This document shows, in pieces, positions 37,424 to 48,655 of a stretch of 64,000 nucleotides of DNA. How positions within the stretch are numbered: position 1 is the stretch's first letter; the number at the start of each line of letters is the position of its first letter. The position numbers and the translations under genes are program-made. The notes below the pieces were generated by a model that searched no databases, was not told the origin of the DNA, and worked only from the letters and a program-made list of their open reading frames with translations. Origin of the DNA: Acanthochromis polyacanthus (Eukaryota > Chordata > Actinopteri > Pomacentridae); assembly GCF_021347895.1 (NCBI RefSeq), contig NC_067130.1:26123817-26187816 (forward strand). Direction: 5' to 3'.

Positions 37424-37792
37424 TACACTACTGCTCAAAACTTTGGGGTCACTTAGAAATGTCCTTCTGTTTGAAAGAAAAGCAAGTTTTTTTTCAATGA
37501 AGACAACATGAAATGAATCCAAAATACATTCTAGACATTGTTCATGTGGTAAATGACTATTCTAGTGGGAAATGTCTAATTTTTAACGTGATGTCTACAT
37601 AGAGGTACAGTACAGAGGCCCATTTCCAGCAACCATCACTCCTGTGTTCTAATGCTACATTAGCTAATGGTGTTGAAAGGCTAATTGATGATTAGAAAAC
37701 CCTTGTGCAAATATGTTAGTACATGAATAAAAGCGTGACTTTTCATGGAAAACCTGAAATTGTCTGGGTGACCCCAAAGTTTGACCTCTATA
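37424..37792 (+). mobile_element. Tc1/mariner-like MITE, copy 4
   Basis: About 369 bp, starting TACACTACTGCTCAAAACTT. The right end (TTTGACCTCTATA) is altered compared with the other copies, so that terminal repeat is damaged. Non-coding. Confidence 0.8.
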
Positions 37793-38537
37793 TTTTAAGA
37801 TATGGATTTGTGTTTCTTAATTTCAGATTCTGATTAAAAGAATATATGATGTAAAGCTACGTTTTCAGTGTCGGCTTGGTTGCAATAAATGGTAATTAAT
37901 GGTAATTAACTAATTTAGTTATTTATTTATATCGCAGCCCAGAGGCTGTGTTTGCAATTGAAATATTGGATTTTTAATAGATTATTCCTTTGATTTGCAT
38001 TCTTGCCTCTACCCAGTTTCTGCAGAGCTGTGTGATTGATTTCAATCAGAAGAGATGAGGTGGGATTTTGCACAGACAATGCTGTAGAACAAAGAAACCA
38101 AAAATATGATGACTCATTGTTAGGCAGTGTTAGCACATAGCACATACCGTGGGCTGCACATCCTATGAATACTATCCTGCTTCTTTGTTTGTTTCTTTGT
38201 CTTCCAGTCAGTCAAAGCCTCCAGATATTATGCTTTTATATCCTCTATCACAATCCAATATTTCACAAGTATAGTAACTATAATGCCATACTTCTTGCAA
38301 GCCTTTGCATAATTATAACCTCTGTGTCAGACAGTGAACTTCCCAGTCTTGCACAGTTCATGTCTCACCCACTTACATCCCCATTAAGCCTTTTCCACCT
38401 GGCGTTCTGTATTGAGCTGACTTCAAATGTCAAACAAGGTAAACTCTCCTTTGGGAAAGAGAAGAACTTCCTTGACAGTGACAGTAGGGGGAAGCTTTTC
38501 TTGAAAGTGAAGGAAGCTAAATGTCATGATGAATATA
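37793..38537. other. Unassigned stretch
   Basis: A 129-codon frame (38165-38554) begins in this stretch and runs into the Tc1 arm. It has a hydrophobic start but no recognisable domain. No gene supported. Confidence 0.45.
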
Positions 38538-38566
38538 TACACTACTCACAATAAGTTAGGGATATT

Positions 38567-39502
38567 GGGCCTCATTCATGAAGCGTTCTTAAGAACAAAT
38601 CTGTTCTTAGAGCCTTTTTAAGAAGATTTTTGGCATTCACGAACATGTTCTTAACTGACCTGTTCTTAAAAGTAAGAACAAATTCTAAGAACACTCAGGA
38701 GGACTCTTACGCACAAAAAAATCTGCTCTTTTAGAATTTTGTTACAGTCAAAACTGATCCAAAAATTTGAATTTCTTTCTTAAAATGATTCAAATATTAC
38801 CACAAATTATTTAATTTAAAACTAGATTTATTCAAGTGAATTTTAGTGATCAATGGTTTTATAGTTCAGTGCCAGTTAAACTCAAAATCAGATTTTAGAT
38901 CTGAAGCTGCACTTGGTCACATTAACTTGTTTAGAGGTCTGTGGGAGGTACAAGCGCAATGACCACTACGACGTGCACACGCGATGACCACCGCAACATG
39001 CACGCGCCCTGGTGTGCACGCGCGCGCTGACCGGGGAGACAAGGCGGACATGGCCTGGGCAGTTTTACCTGTCACTGCAGCAGAGGCAGAGGGTGTTTTA
39101 TTACGACACACACCCTTTCTGAGTATAAAAGTTTAGCTGTCTCAGGTCAGACTTTATTGGCTGTTTGAAGCTCTGCCATCTGCAGAAATGACCATCACTC
39201 TGGTGGGCGGAGTTTCACCTGCACTCCAGTGCTCACGTGTCTCAAACACTCTCTTGCTGCTGCCTTATAAGGAAGTTTAGAGGGTGTACCTTTTACATTT
39301 ACAAGTCAATACAATGTAAATGTCATGTTAATGAGAGGGGATGGTGTTCGTAGAGACTGTTCTTGAATCCGGCGCATCTCCCTCCTAAGAACAGATTTGG
39401 CTTGTCAAGAACGCTTCGTGAATCCGACGTACTTTTCTCTTGGGAGTTCTTAAAGCCGTTCTTACGAACGCTTTTCTACGAACGCGTTCATGAATGAGGC
39501 CC
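38567..39502. mobile_element. 936-bp inverted-repeat element with ATT target duplication
   Basis: Ends are GGGCCTCATTCATGAA and its reverse complement. ATT is repeated on both sides (38564-38566 and 39503-39505). The right end carries the terminal motif twice, because a second GAAGCGTTCTT and AAATCTGTTCTTAG block lies inside it. The interior is non-coding, with a GC-rich CACGCG-type section at 38960-39040 and a TATAAAAG near 39124. A 3-bp duplication fits PIF/Harbinger-type movement, but no transposase supports that (inference). Confidence 0.75.
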
Positions 39503-40854
39503 ATTGTGAGGACCTCAGTGGATTTCATACATAAGGTGTTTGTTTCACTTCAGTGATTTTGAGGATATGGAGGCAATTGTTTTAGGGTTCCAGACACACC
39601 TCATTATGTTTTCCATGCAATGATCTCACTGTGTACAGTGTGCCTTACACATTGGGGTCAATACCAAAAAATACAAAAAGACAACCCTTTTCACTGTGGC
39701 ATCAATTTCAACATTCTGGGGGTATAAAAAGCTGGTAATGTCAGTAAGTCATTCCCAGTTCATCATTCAAGCAGCCATGAACACACGACGTCACTTGATG
39801 GGCAAGCAGCGCCACCTGGCACCTTCAGGTCAGTAGCAGGCAGTCAGATGTTGCTCGTGAACTTGATGTGTCTCAAAGTGTCATCAGCAGACTTGCAGCA
39901 AGACACAGAACTACTGGCAGTGTTCGTGACAGACCCAGGAGTGGAGCCTCACGAGTGATGGACCACAATGATGACCAGTACCTAAGGACCTATGCACTCA
40001 GACACCGTTATGCAACTGCCACACAGCTGCAGACCTGTTTACGAGAAGTGAGGGGTACTGGGGTTACCAGACAAACCATTTGCAACCGACTCCATCGCTT
40101 TGGCTTGAATGCCAGACGACCGTTGCAGGTGACTCCACTGACACCAAGACATGGCCGTGACCGTTTGCAGTGGGCACAAGACCATGTGATCTGGACAATG
40201 CAGCAGGGATCTGCTGTGTTGGGTCACCTCGCGCAGAAATGATGGTCGTCAGCGTTGCTGGAGAAGGCAAGGTGAGCAATATGCTGAGGTCAACATGATC
40301 CCCAGGGTTGGGTTTGGTGGAGGAGGTGCAACAGTCTGGGCGGGCATTACCAGTCAGCACAAAACAGATTTGGTGATTGTAGATGGTTCAGTCACTGCAC
40401 ATTCTTACCTCACAGACATCATAGAACCCATCATCAAGCCCCAATTCCACCAGCATACCCTCAACTTTCTGTTCATGGATGATAATGCTCCACCACGTGG
40501 TGGCAGAATTGTCACAGCTCGACTTCAGGAAGTCAGAGTGCCTCATATGGTATGGCCAGCAATGTCCCCTGACCTGAACCCCATAGAGCACATATGGGAC
40601 CAGCAGAAGCAGCGACTGGATGCTCGTACCCCACTCCCACATGACCAGGCAGAGCTGTGTGTGGGTCATTCCTACTATTCGGTGCCATTTCGGCCTTGTT
40701 TAATCTATTAAAAAAATGTTAAAATTTCCAATTTTTTCGTCTTTTATCTGAAGGATTACTTATCAAACTATAAGAAAACTATATTGGTCCAGCTCAGGAT
40801 ATCAATAATCTAATATTTTTACCAAATTCTTTGCATGTGACAGACGACAAAAGT

Positions 40855-42676
40855 TCCACCCTGTTACGGGACATTCTCACATCTATTACACTATGTTTCC
40901 AAACCACTCTAGCTATAATAATTACATTTAGTAAGAGCTAAAAATGTCCCTTAATTTATCCTTGAAATATCTATTTTGAGAAATATTAACAAAGAAGTAT
41001 ATGTACAAAAAATGTGCTCTATTGTAAGGCATAACACAATTTGAACACATTTCTTTTCAATTTTAAGATAATTTCAATGGAATCTACCTTTATTTTTTTT
41101 TAGTGATTTCATTATACTAATTAGAAACTGCAAGTAAACACAAAGACATGCTAAATATTTCAGACTTTTTATCTAATTCTCATCAAAAAATAAGGTAACA
41201 GGGTGGACAGACGAGTAACAGGGTGGACAAGACGTCACAGAATGGACCTAATATTTGTGAACAAAATTTTATTTAAAAAAGTAAATTTATTTAACCTTTA
41301 CATAAACATTAAAATTATTTTAAAAAATACTTCCAACAAGTAAATAAAAATATCATTAACTAGTCATATGAAAAACATCAAAAATGTCATTGGCATCAGC
41401 TTTACATACGAATTCACTGAACAGTATAATTCATTAACAATTAGAAATTCATTCAATAACTAAAAATAAAATAATCAATTTATAACCAAAAATAATAGAA
41501 GACAACATATGCTGAAGAAAGAGGTTTATCCACCTCTTTTATGTCCACCCTGTTACTGTGTGTCCACCCTGTTACTCTACAAAATGGTAACAGGGTGGAC
41601 GGTAACAGGGGGACATTTAATGCTAAAGCTGTCCCTTACTGCTAATGTGATGAAAAACAAGATAGCACTTAGTGACAACCAAGGAAGATTTTTAACATAT
41701 TTATTAACCATATTTTTGAAATTACCAAAAAATATAATTTTCTGCTATAAAACAGGGTGGACACCTTATGCTTTACCACGTCAGTCAAGCATTCTAAGAC
41801 ACTTTAAAAAGGGTGTTTAAAGAGAGGTACTTACTTTACTTCCATTAGTTTGATTTTCCCTCCAAAAGTATAAGCCAATGTCAGGATTGGTGGGAGTGGA
41901 GAACCCAGGTGCAGACAAAGACAAAAACTCGATATAATTAAAGGATTTATTAACACAAAAACCATTAACAGAAAGCTAGTCTAGGTGAACAAAACTAAAA
42001 GGAGAACAGAAGAGCTCAGGAGGGAACTCAGGAAGACTAACCAAGACAAAGACCACAGGAAGACTAACAGAGGAGACAAAAACTAAACTAGGCACGGACA
42101 ACGGCTAGACTAAAAGGAAGACAAAGCTAAACAAGACAAAGGCTACAGGAACACTAGAGACTACAGCAGGGGAACAAACAACTAACTAAAGAACAAAACA
42201 AGAATCTTACAAACAATGAGTCCAGTGGGGGTAATCCAGAGAGGGGATGAAAGATGACAAAAATCCAATAACTGAAAGTCCAGCGGAGGAGGGTCGTGAA
42301 GAAAACTGCATGTTTAGACCAACTATGCACCAGCAAAGACTGAGGGGAAATGGCAGAGCTTAAGTAACAGGGAAGGGGACCAGGTGAATTGAGTGGAGCT
42401 GATTGCAACAGGTGAGGGTGATGAGCTAATGAGACAGAGCCAGGGGACGAGCGAGTGGAAAAGGGACAGGGTGAAAACACAGCCAGAGGGAGACAGAGAC
42501 AAGCCAAAAAACACACTAAAGGCAACAACAAAAATGCACACAGAAGCAACAAACAGAAGGAACAAAACAGGCCGCAAGAGGGCCGAATCCTGACAGCCAC
42601 TTCCTGTATCAAGTGACTAGATGATGTATTGGGGGGGCGTGTGCAGAGATCTTTGTATCAAAGTAACAGGGTGGAC
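40855..42676. repeat. Interspersed GTAACAGGGTGGAC motifs
   Basis: Copies on the plus strand: 41195-41208, 41215-41228, 41587-41600, 41602-41614 (one base short), 41749-41762 (first base altered) and 42663-42676. Copies on the minus strand: 40855-40867 (13 of 14), 41543-41556 and 41562-41575. A degenerate one lies at 41234-41247. The block 41543-41614 has two inverted copies, an 11-bp gap, then two direct copies, so it can form a long hairpin. Clustered internal motifs often serve as transposase-binding sites; that role is inferred. Confidence 0.85.
41879..42595 (-). mobile_element. Solo LTR inside the unknown-class transposon
   Basis: 717 bp with ends TGTCAGGATT and AATCCTGACA, a 10-bp perfect inverted pair. 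Flanks GCCAA (41874-41878) and GCCAC (42596-42600) match 4 of 5, as expected for an LTR-element target duplication. On the minus strand an AATAAA (plus-strand TTTATT, 41946-41951) lies 67 bp before the 3' end. No internal gag-pol sequence remains, so it is the product of LTR-LTR recombination. Confidence 0.8.
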
Positions 42677-43392
42677 AGTTGACTCAGGGACACAACATAT
42701 TTTGAATATTTTAAGCAGTAAAAATGTATAAATAACAAAAAATAACATTTGGGGAGGTAGATTATAAACGAAGCTGTGCAACAATAGTGAAAAGTGTTGG
42801 GTTTATTTCATTACTATTACTTTTATATGTATTTCTGATTGAGCAAACATGATTTGGGACATGGGACTTTGGCCTACTTATCCAAAAATAAGGGTAATTG
42901 TTTAAAATTGAAATATTCCTGCATACATATCATTGTGTATTATGGTAGAGAACTGTTAACCATATAAGCCAGGCTTTTGAAAATTAGTATTAGGACATTT
43001 TTACCAAAAATATGCAATGCTCTGTCATGGGGACTCAAATGGCACCGAATAGTAGGAATGACCCGTGTAGCACTTGTGGAGGAGTTGAACACATTGCCTC
43101 AGAACAACATTATGAGGCTAGTTAGGAGCATGAGACGTTGCTATCAAGCTGTCATTGCGGCAAATGGTGGAAACACCTGCTACTGACTTTTTCAGTTTTG
43201 GTTATTTGGGGCTATCTTCGTTATTGTCTAAATTGTTGGGGTAATAAATATTGCACTCATGAAAATGGTGCTTCTTCTCATTCATTAACAGTAATATCAA
43301 AGGAAACTATTACTTATTTCATTAAAATTCAGATCAAATAGGAAAAGCACTCATGTAAATAACAATATCCCTAACTTATTGTGAGTAGTGTA

Positions 43393-44635
43393 AATATAGC
43401 CTGACTGCCTTCATCAGTCCTTCCAAATTCTACTTCTTTGACTAGCATCAATTGGCTCTTGTCAAAATGATAATCTATTTATTTGTTTTCCTCATTGCAG
43501 TGTCATGCGGCATGTCATATTACCTTCTAATTATGCCTCAATCACTTTCTTTTTTGTTCTTATACAGATAAGTGTAAACAGGTGAATCCAAATGTAATGA
43601 AAGACAGAAAGTTTTATCTGCGAAAGTGCAATTATTCACAGAGCTTCTTGCATTAATTTTACTTGCATTAAATTTCCATTTTATATGTGATTTCCCCACT
43701 TTGTCATATGCTAATTGCTAAAGCATTATTCTTTATAACTCAAAAACAACCTGTAAACACTGCTTTTACTTTAATTACAAAACTGGACAACAGCATTTTA
43801 CCTTCTGATGAAAAAAGTATTAAACTTAAATTCAGCTTTATACTTTGCCAATTACCTTACTGGCTTCAATGTCTTGCCGTGTACACGGTGAGAGCTGAAA
43901 CAAATCAGCTTTACGATTTCCTGTAACTCATCTTTCGCAGCACGCCAGGTAGCAGCTTAAGAGATGTTCTGTGCAAAGCACTGAAATTTGAATTACAAAT
44001 ACGCTTGCTTGCACTTGCACCTCAATTTATAATGTCATATTCAGCCAAACTGCTTCCCCCTCTGTTGTACTTAGACCATCTGAAGACTTTTAAAGCTTTA
44101 AATGGAGAGGGATAGGAGAGTTGATCATGTTTATTAAAGGCTTGGCTTCATGTGCAGAATCGTGCTCGGCAGCAGCCTACAGGAATGGTGAGGCGTGAAG
44201 CTGAGTAGATGTGAAATGTGGGCACAAGCTGTGGGCGAGATCCACTTCCTCTGTCTCCATAGAGATGACAGGGAGACAGGAGGACCCTCTGCACACTAGG
44301 CCGTCACTAATTCAAGATGGCAGCCACAGTCAGAGGAGCTGGCATCTAATGATAATGTGTCTGAGGAGGTCATTGCTGGTGACAACAGTGCAAAACATCT
44401 GTTTGTAGCTACCATGTGAAATACCTTGTATCATTTTCTGCTTGATAGAACTGAGTCCGCTGCCATCTGCCCATAATGCAACATTTATCAGTGACATGGA
44501 TTCTAAAAAAAAAAAAAAGACCATCTGCTTATGAGAGGAGGTTGTTTGCCTTTATTTGTTCTTGATGACAATAGCGTCTCTCTGCAGGAGAGTTTGTCCT
44601 TGTTGCTTAAAAGAACAGAAGAAGCATTTTTTTTT
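43393..44635. other. Unassigned stretch
   Basis: No gene or repeat recognised. Frames are under 80 codons. An A-tract lies at about 44505-44518. Confidence 0.45.
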
Positions 44636-46045
44636 TGTCTCTCTTAAGTTGTTTTGCATCTTTGAGGTTGCTTTGTCTTTTTTAGGCTGTTTTGCATCTT
44701 CCTGAGACGTTTAGCCTGTAGCAGTGCGTCCTCTGGATGCACACGGATGGCGGACGGTCATGAGCGGGCCACAACATTGTCACATAACAGTGTTCGAGCA
44801 ACAGCAGGCCACTATGTGGTCACATGACAGTGTTTTTGCAACTTTTTTTTAGGTTGCTTTGCATCTCTTTGAGGCTGTTTTGTGTATTTGTGTTATGGGT
44901 TGGGGGTCTGAACTCAGGGTGCAAGCACTAAGGAACAGGCATAACATGTCAGGTCGCAAAGACTCCTTTATTCACAGTAATGTATAGCCCAACACAGAAA
45001 AAGGCAATGGGGATTTAAGGAGGACTGAATAACCAACCTACACTGACAAAACTAAGGATTCAGCAAAAAAAAAAAAGAGAGAGTAAAGTCAAAACCAAAT
45101 CACAGAGGGAGAACCAAAAACACAAGCTAAACTAAAACCACTAATCCGCTAGTCTCACTGAAACAGGTAACAAGGCACGGGGGAGGCAGGCTGGAACAAG
45201 GAGGACCAGCAACCCATGGCTTGTGCCAGTGCGCGAGTGCGGAGTCCAGATGTAGAGCGACTCATCCAAGGAGGAACACAGCGGTCCGGATCACGGCAGA
45301 ATCCACGCTAGACAGGGCAGAAAGGGAACCGAGTCTCCCACACAGAGATCCAGAGGAGCCGGCTCTGCCAGCTCTACAGACGGACCCAGACAGAGAGCAG
45401 ACAGACCGTCAGGCAAGTGTAGCTGAGGAGTGCAGGAGTGAGCCGGGCTTTATCCAGCGCAGGTCAATGCAGTGCAGCTGCGCTCCTCTGGCAGCTGTCT
45501 CCAATCTGCTCGGATTAACTCCACAGCCAGGTGTGTAGCAACGAGGGGAGAGGGACCAAGGCCGAGGAGGAGACAGGCAGGTAGAAGGGAGGGAGAGAAG
45601 GTGAGCGAGGAAAAGAGAAAGAGAGAAGCAAGGAGAAAAGGAGGTAGAGAGAGAGGAAAAGGACAAGAGGGGAGAGAAAAAGAGAGGAAGGGAGGCCAGG
45701 CAGGAAGCATGACACTTTGAGGTTGTTTTGAGGTTGTTTAGCTGCTTTAACTTTGCTTTGTATCTCTTTCAAATAGTTTTGTGTTTTTTCCCCAAGTTGT
45801 TTTCCAGCTGTTTTAGTTTGATTTACATCTCTTTGAGGTTGTTTTGCATCTCTATGAGTTTTTTTGTGTGCGTCTTTTCCAGTTGTTTTGCAGCTCTTTC
45901 CGTTAGTTTTACAACTCTTAAAAGTTTTTTGCATCTCTTTGAGGTTGGTGTTGGTCGAAGTCAATGATTCACCAGCAAAAAGTGCCAAACTAATATACAA
46001 TAACTGGGAGTTAAATTGGTTATGCAGATTTCCAAACTGTAGTGC
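44636..46045 (-). repeat. Dispersed repeat with 21-bp minisatellite, copy 1
   Basis: The plus strand repeats a degenerate 21-bp unit like TTTTGCATCTCTTTGAGGTT (44636-44715, 44840-44890 and 45715-45950). The minus strand therefore reads as seven-residue repeats resembling AKQPQRD. The array is followed by a unique block (45955-46045) that also follows the second copy at 52226-52330, with shared GATTCACCA and ATGCAGATTTCCAAACTG. The array is split by the solo LTR at 44891. The heptad frame is a by-product of the period and carries no sign of a real protein. Confidence 0.7.
44891..45714 (-). mobile_element. Solo LTR inserted in the minisatellite repeat
   Basis: 824 bp with plus-strand ends TGTTATGGG and AAGCATGACA. 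Flanks ATTTG (44886-44890) and CTTTG (45715-45719) agree at 4 of 5. On the minus strand AATAAA (plus TTTATT 44967-44972) lies 76 bp from the 3' end. The first half in minus-strand reading is a CT-rich tract (45545-45700). No coding region is attached. Confidence 0.7.
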
Positions 46046-46048
46046 TTT

Positions 46049-46597
46049 CACAGTTTTTCCTCGATTGATAAGACACGATTCCTGAAAAATGGCACACATT
46101 TCCCAAAATATTGCACCCTATTTTCTTTATTCGGACACAATTCGCAAAGCACTGCACACTTGTGTCAAAAGCGCACTTTAATGTCAAAATTTGAACTTTG
46201 TTTTTAAAATTAGGACACACAAAGCAGAAGTAAGACACCGCATTGCTAAATACAAACACTTTTCTCTCACTGTGTTTTCACATGAAATGTGAAAAAAGGA
46301 TACAGTCCTCAAAAATGACAACTTAAACACAAATACATCCTATGAATCAGAGGAGACCATTGCAGTGCCTGACTGTACATCACAAAATAAAAATAATGCT
46401 AGACAAAAAATAGACCACTGTATTGTGCACAGTACCACCACCACAACTGCATCACTTCTTCCAGCCTTGTCAGGCCACAGGACCTCATCAACATCAACAC
46501 CTGTGTTTTCTCTGGCCAGGCAATGTGGAAAGAAAGACCTAGTGTGTCTGATTCAGCCCTGACACGCATAAACAAAAACATCACCACATGCCAGGAA
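46049..46597 (-). mobile_element. IS630-like DDE transposon remnant, locus 2, distal part
   Basis: The end CACAGTTTTTCCTCGATTGA (46049) resembles the reverse complement of the opposite end near 50507 (CAATGGTTTTTTCTCAATTG), so these are the element's inverted ends. The block 46335-46597 matches 29571-29855 inverted. It is separated from its other half (49683-50507) by about 3.1 kb of guests. Confidence 0.7.
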
Positions 46598-46745
46598 TAG
46601 GGCTGGACCCGAAGATCGGAATACCCAAATATTCGGTGGTAGCGGTGGTGTCCGAATATTAATTTTGAGATCCGAATATTCGCCCCCTGCCCCTCCACAC
46701 CCCCCTTCCCACACACACACCTCCACCCCCACCCCCCCACCCCAC
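46598..46745 (-). mobile_element. Partial hAT-like MITE, joined to LINE
   Basis: Starts TAGGGCTGGACCCGAAGATC, the inverted equivalent of the right part of 29190-29562. It sits at exactly the same position in the host transposon (the neighbour GCCAGGAA equals the duplication at locus 1). The other half is lost: at about 46745, in a G-rich tract, it joins RTE LINE sequence. Confidence 0.7.
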
Positions 46746-48655
46746 TCCTCTCCCTGTAACCTCACTCTTCCACTTGGGTCCCTCTCATTCACACACAGAT
46801 ACTCCGTCTTGCTGCGGCTAACCTTCATTCCTCTCCTTTCCAGGGCAAACCTCCACGCCTCTAGCTTCTCCTCCACCTGTTCCCTGCTCTCACTACAGAT
46901 CACAATGTCATCTGCAAACATCATAGTCCATGGAGACTCCTGTCTAACCTCGTCTGTCATCCTGTCCATCACCATAGCAAACAAGAAGGGGCTCAGAGCT
47001 GATCCCTGATGTATTGCCACCTCCACCTTGAACACCTCTGTCACACCTACAGCACACCTCACCACTGTCTTACAGTCCTCATACATGTCCTGCACCACTC
47101 TAACATACTTCTTTGCCACTCCAGACTTCCTCATACAAAACCACAGTTCCTCTCTGGGCACCCTGTCATAAGCTTTCTCCAGGTCTACAAAGACACAATG
47201 CAGCTCCTTCTGACCTTCTCTGTACTTCTCTATCAACATCCTCAAAGCAAATATTGCATCTTTTGTACTCTTTCTTGGCATGAAACCATACTGCTACTCA
47301 CAGATGTTCACCTCTGCCCTTAGTCTAGCTTCAACTACTCTTTCCCATAGCTTTATTGTGTGGCTCATCAGCTTTATTCCTCTGTAGTTGCCACAACTCT
47401 GCACATCTCCCTTGTTCTTAAAGATGGGCACCAGCACACTTCTCCTCCATTCCTCGGGCATCTTCTCACTATCTAAGATCCTGTTGAATAACCCAGTCAG
47501 AAACTCTACTGCTACCTCTCCGAGACACTTCCATACCTCCACAGGTATATCATCAGGACCAAGTGCCTTTCCACTCTTCATCCTTTTCAATGCCCTCCTA
47601 ACTTCATCCTTACTAATCTTTGCTACTTCCTGGTCCACAACAGTCACCTCTTCTACTCTTCATTCTCTCTCATTTTCCTCGTTCATCAACTCTTCAAAGT
47701 ACTCTTTCCATCTTCCCATCACACTATTGGCACCTGTCAACACACTTCCATCCTTATCCTTTATCACCCTAACCTGCTGCACGTCCTTCCCATCTCTGTC
47801 TCTCTGCCTTGCCAACCTGTACAGATCAGTCTCTCCCTCCTTACTGTCCAACCGAGCATACAAGTCATCGTAAGCCCCTTGTTTGGCCTTTGGCACCTCT
47901 ACTTTCACACTTACGCTGCATCTCCCTGTACTCCTGTCTACTCTCTTCAGTCCTCTAAGGGTCCTACTTCTTCTTAGCTAACCTCTTTCTCTGGATCCAC
48001 TCCTGCACCTCCTCATTCCACCACCAAGTCTCCTTATCTCCTTTCCTTCCAGATGACACACCAAGTACTCTCCGACCTGTCTCCCTGATCACATTTGCTG
48101 TAGTTGCTGTACCTCCTGACCATCCAAAGCCTGTCTCAACTCTTTCCTGAAAGTCATACAACACTCTTCTTTTTTCAGCTTCCACCATTTGGTCCTCTGC
48201 TCTGCCTTTGCCCTCTTGATCTTCTTCACCACCAGGGTCATCCTACACACCACCATCCTATGCTGTCTGGCTACACTCTCACCTACCACTACTTTGCAGT
48301 CACTGATCTCCTTCAGATTACACCGTCTACACAAGATGTAGTCTACCTGTGTGCTCCTACCTCCACTCTTATAAGTCACCCTATGTTCTTGCGTCTTCTG
48401 GAAGAAAGTATTCACCACAGCCATTTCCATCCTTTTTGTAAAGTCAACCACCATCTGTCCTTCTGCGTTCCTCTCCTGGATACCAAACCTGCCCATGACC
48501 TCCTCATCATCTCGGTTTCCTGCACCAACATGTCCATTGAAGTCTGCACCAATGACAACTCTCTCACTTCTTGGGATGTTCTGCATCACTTCATTAAGGT
48601 CCAACCAGAATTTCTCCTTCTCCTCCAGCTCCCTGTAGGTCGACAGCACCGATAG
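46746..48655 (-). pseudogene. RTE-type LINE endonuclease/reverse transcriptase pseudogene
   Basis: A non-LTR retrotransposon polyprotein in minus-strand pieces. Endonuclease part (48089-48649): VVIGADFNGHVG, STQVDYILCRR and ARQHRMVVCR match the apurinic-endonuclease-like domain. RT part: KRMKSGKALGPDDIPVEVWK, then PIFKNKGDVQSCGNYRGIKL, then FVDLEKAYDRVPREELW (palm Asp), HQGSALSPFLFA and MMFADDIVICSE (the catalytic FADD). Both ends are missing: the first part of the endonuclease, and everything after RLQGEEW. In-frame stops lie at 47294-47296 (TAG for Gln), 47660-47662 (TGA for Arg) and 47964-47966 (TAG for Trp), with at least one frameshift near 47910-47960. It would have copied its RNA into nicked DNA; it is dead. 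Confidence 0.9.

Larger units (their letters stand above)
40663..43064. mobile_element. DNA transposon of unknown class with internal 14-mer repeats
   Basis: A 2402-bp insertion in the Tc1 transposase. Its ends are perfect 28-bp inverted repeats beginning GGGTCATTCCTACTATTCGG. GTGT lies on both sides (40659-40662 and 43065-43068). A 4-bp duplication restores the transposase frame when one copy is removed. The solo LTR at 41879-42595 is a later guest, so the original was about 1.68 kb. It is AT-rich and shows no transposase, so it is non-autonomous. The interior carries repeated GTAACAGGGTGGAC motifs in both orientations. I cannot assign a superfamily. Confidence 0.85.
39777..43186 (+). pseudogene. 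Tc1-type transposase pseudogene, split by an insertion
   Basis: The start (39777, MNTRRHLMGKQRHL) is followed by a frameshift, then DVSQSVISRLAARHRTTGSV (helix-turn-helix). The FSDES block with the first catalytic Asp has been lost in a short deletion near 40215-40235. Reading resumes as [20 protein letters not shown] and [16 protein letters not shown]. The second Asp (FMDDNAPP) and the Glu ([12 protein letters not shown]) remain, 34 residues apart. At 40658 the frame is cut by the 2.4-kb element and resumes at 43069 with ALVEELNTLPQNN, ending IAANGGNTCY and TGA at 43184-43186. This C-terminus is typical of Tc1 proteins. Not functional. Confidence 0.88.
38538..43392 (+). mobile_element. Tc1-type transposon carrying three nested elements
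   Basis: The ends TACACTACTCACAATAAGTT (38538) and the matching reverse complement ending at 43392 define one Tc1-type element with TA at each edge. It now spans 4855 bp. Removing the insertions at 38567-39502 and 40663-43064 with their target duplications leaves about 1.5 kb, the normal Tc1 size. The right arm supplies an intact copy of the sequence broken by the first insertion (AGTTAGGGATATTG...), confirming the reconstruction of the break. The transposase (39777-43186) is a pseudogene. Confidence 0.9.

Noticed and set aside
45515..46099. 194-codon lysine/glutamine-rich minus frame with heptads
   Set aside because: It arises from the 21-bp minisatellite period joined to CT-rich LTR sequence; not a coiled-coil gene.
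48104..48655. 183-codon plus frame
   Set aside because: Antisense to the RTE endonuclease region.
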